Shown: positions 63,261-64,000 of the stretch, in pieces
Numbering within the stretch: position 1 is the stretch's first letter
How the letters are laid out: every line of letters starts with the position of its first letter
Assembly (NCBI GenBank): GCA_020226215.1
Contig: CM035233.1
Location: forward strand, 50,181,751-50,245,750
Source: Sindora glabra
Taxonomy: Eukaryota > Streptophyta > Magnoliopsida > Fabales > Fabaceae
DNA length: 64,000 nucleotides
Reading direction: 5' to 3'
Made by a program: the position numbers and the translations under genes
Notes under the pieces: model-generated
What the model was told of the DNA's origin: nothing
The model's input: only the letters and a program-made list of their open reading frames with translations
Databases searched by the model: none

Positions 63261-64000
63261 ATTTTTAAGTAAATAAAAAAACAAATTATTAACTTTTGCG
63301 CAAAACACACAAAAAAAGGTGAAATCAATTAGTAGAACTTGCAAACAAAATATTAGAAACAATTTAATCTATTTAAATTCTTAAGTTTACTTCTAAATAG
63401 CAAAAATGTATTTCAACAAGTTTTAAGAATACAAATGCAAGTCAAGAGAAGAAGGAAATGTGAGGATAAGAGATTTTGCGTGCTATTTCATATTGCTAGA
63501 ACTTTCTAACGGATTTTTTTGTTGGAAATAGTAAGTTTTTTTAATATAAAAATTCGAGACAATGTTCCAATGAATTTTTTTATAGAAATAAAATCCGTAA
63601 AAAATAGTGAGATTTTTGAATTTTGTCAACCATTTTAGACGGATATTTTTATTATTTTTGACAAATTATATCCATTGGAAATTGTGAAATTTTTAGTAGT
63701 AAAAATACACTTACATGTATGTTTTGCAGGAGGAGAGTGAAGGGAAAATAGAAAGAAGGGAAGTTCATGTTTTGAAAATTTTAATTAATGAAAAGAAGGG
63801 ATTCAAGATTTATTATTTTCGACACTTTCTCTATCGTTAAAAATTTCAAATCATCTTCAAGAAGTTATTAATTATCATCTCAGATGTTTGTACAAAATGG
63901 TTTTTATCATTAAAATGTTTATGGTCAAAAAACACTTTCAAAGGACATTTTCCATTTCTCCCATATGTATAGTAAAGTTTTCGTGTCTTGTTAATACTAC

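Larger units (their letters stand above)
58833..63701. mobile_element. Decayed CACTA-like transposon B
   Basis: The left end reads CACTACAAATTTCACCATTT. The right end, reverse-complemented, reads (T)ACTACTAAAAATTTCACAAT, the same terminal repeat with one changed end base. Both ends are flanked by AAA (58830-58832 and 63702-63704), which fits the 3-bp duplication of CACTA elements. Subterminal repeats such as ctgtcaaaaatt and ccatcggaaaat occur near both ends. A minus-strand region at about 59720-59400 has broken coding-like runs (for example SGFLPGGKRVLTNAQGSE) that could be the tail of a Transposase_24-type protein, with low certainty. The body carries a tandem repeat split by a solo LTR. 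Confidence 0.75.

Noticed and set aside
1..64000. CRISPR arrays, operons, phage or plasmid functions
   Set aside because: The repeats lack uniform repeat-spacer spacing, and the genes are spliced plant nuclear genes.

Overview
The window looks like nuclear DNA from a eudicot plant. It is very AT-rich, its two intact genes are split by spliceosomal introns, and it holds LTR retrotransposon, LINE, CACTA and MITE remnants. Both proteins are closest to dicot families I know. The species cannot be named from sequence alone, and there are no bacterial-type operons, CRISPR arrays or phage genes.

Two genes are firmly supported. (1) On the minus strand, 7533-20026 is a 20-exon gene for a 1112-residue importin-5-type karyopherin-beta (Arabidopsis At5g19820/KETCH1 type). 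I rebuilt every exon junction: all 19 introns are GT-AG and all phases agree. Intron 17 is 2.4 kb. Intron 13 is 3.3 kb and carries a 5'-truncated LINE inserted antisense to the gene, bounded by a perfect 11-bp target-site duplication. (2) On the plus strand, 38825-40308 is a two-exon R2R3-MYB gene of the MYB5 type (flavonoid, proanthocyanidin and seed-coat regulators). Its only intron appears to be GC-AG.

The rest is repeat-dominated. 1-7.1 kb is intergenic DNA with a possible hAT-like element (3.8-5.4 kb). 20.3-26.3 kb is AT-rich with a 174-bp-period tandem duplication. 26.6-31.2 kb is a decayed Ty1/copia polyprotein on the minus strand, with a probable LTR at 31.2-32.3 kb. A degenerate minisatellite lies at 34.0-34.4 kb. 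44-64 kb is a transposon mosaic: three copies of one ~320-360-bp MITE family (37.06, 44.76 and 54.77 kb), a 164-bp long-TIR MITE, an ~8 kb CACTA relic (45.74-53.75 kb), a Tourist-like element with TAA duplication (55.36-56.10 kb), and a ~4.9 kb CACTA relic (58.83-63.70 kb). The last holds a tandem-repeat block split by a ~1.94 kb gypsy-type solo LTR.

The two genes have no evident functional link: one is a housekeeping nuclear import receptor, the other a specialised-metabolism regulator. I found no convincing new biochemical system. The most informative observations are the GC-AG intron inside the MYB R3 repeat, the nested CACTA/satellite/solo-LTR structure, and the local MITE family.
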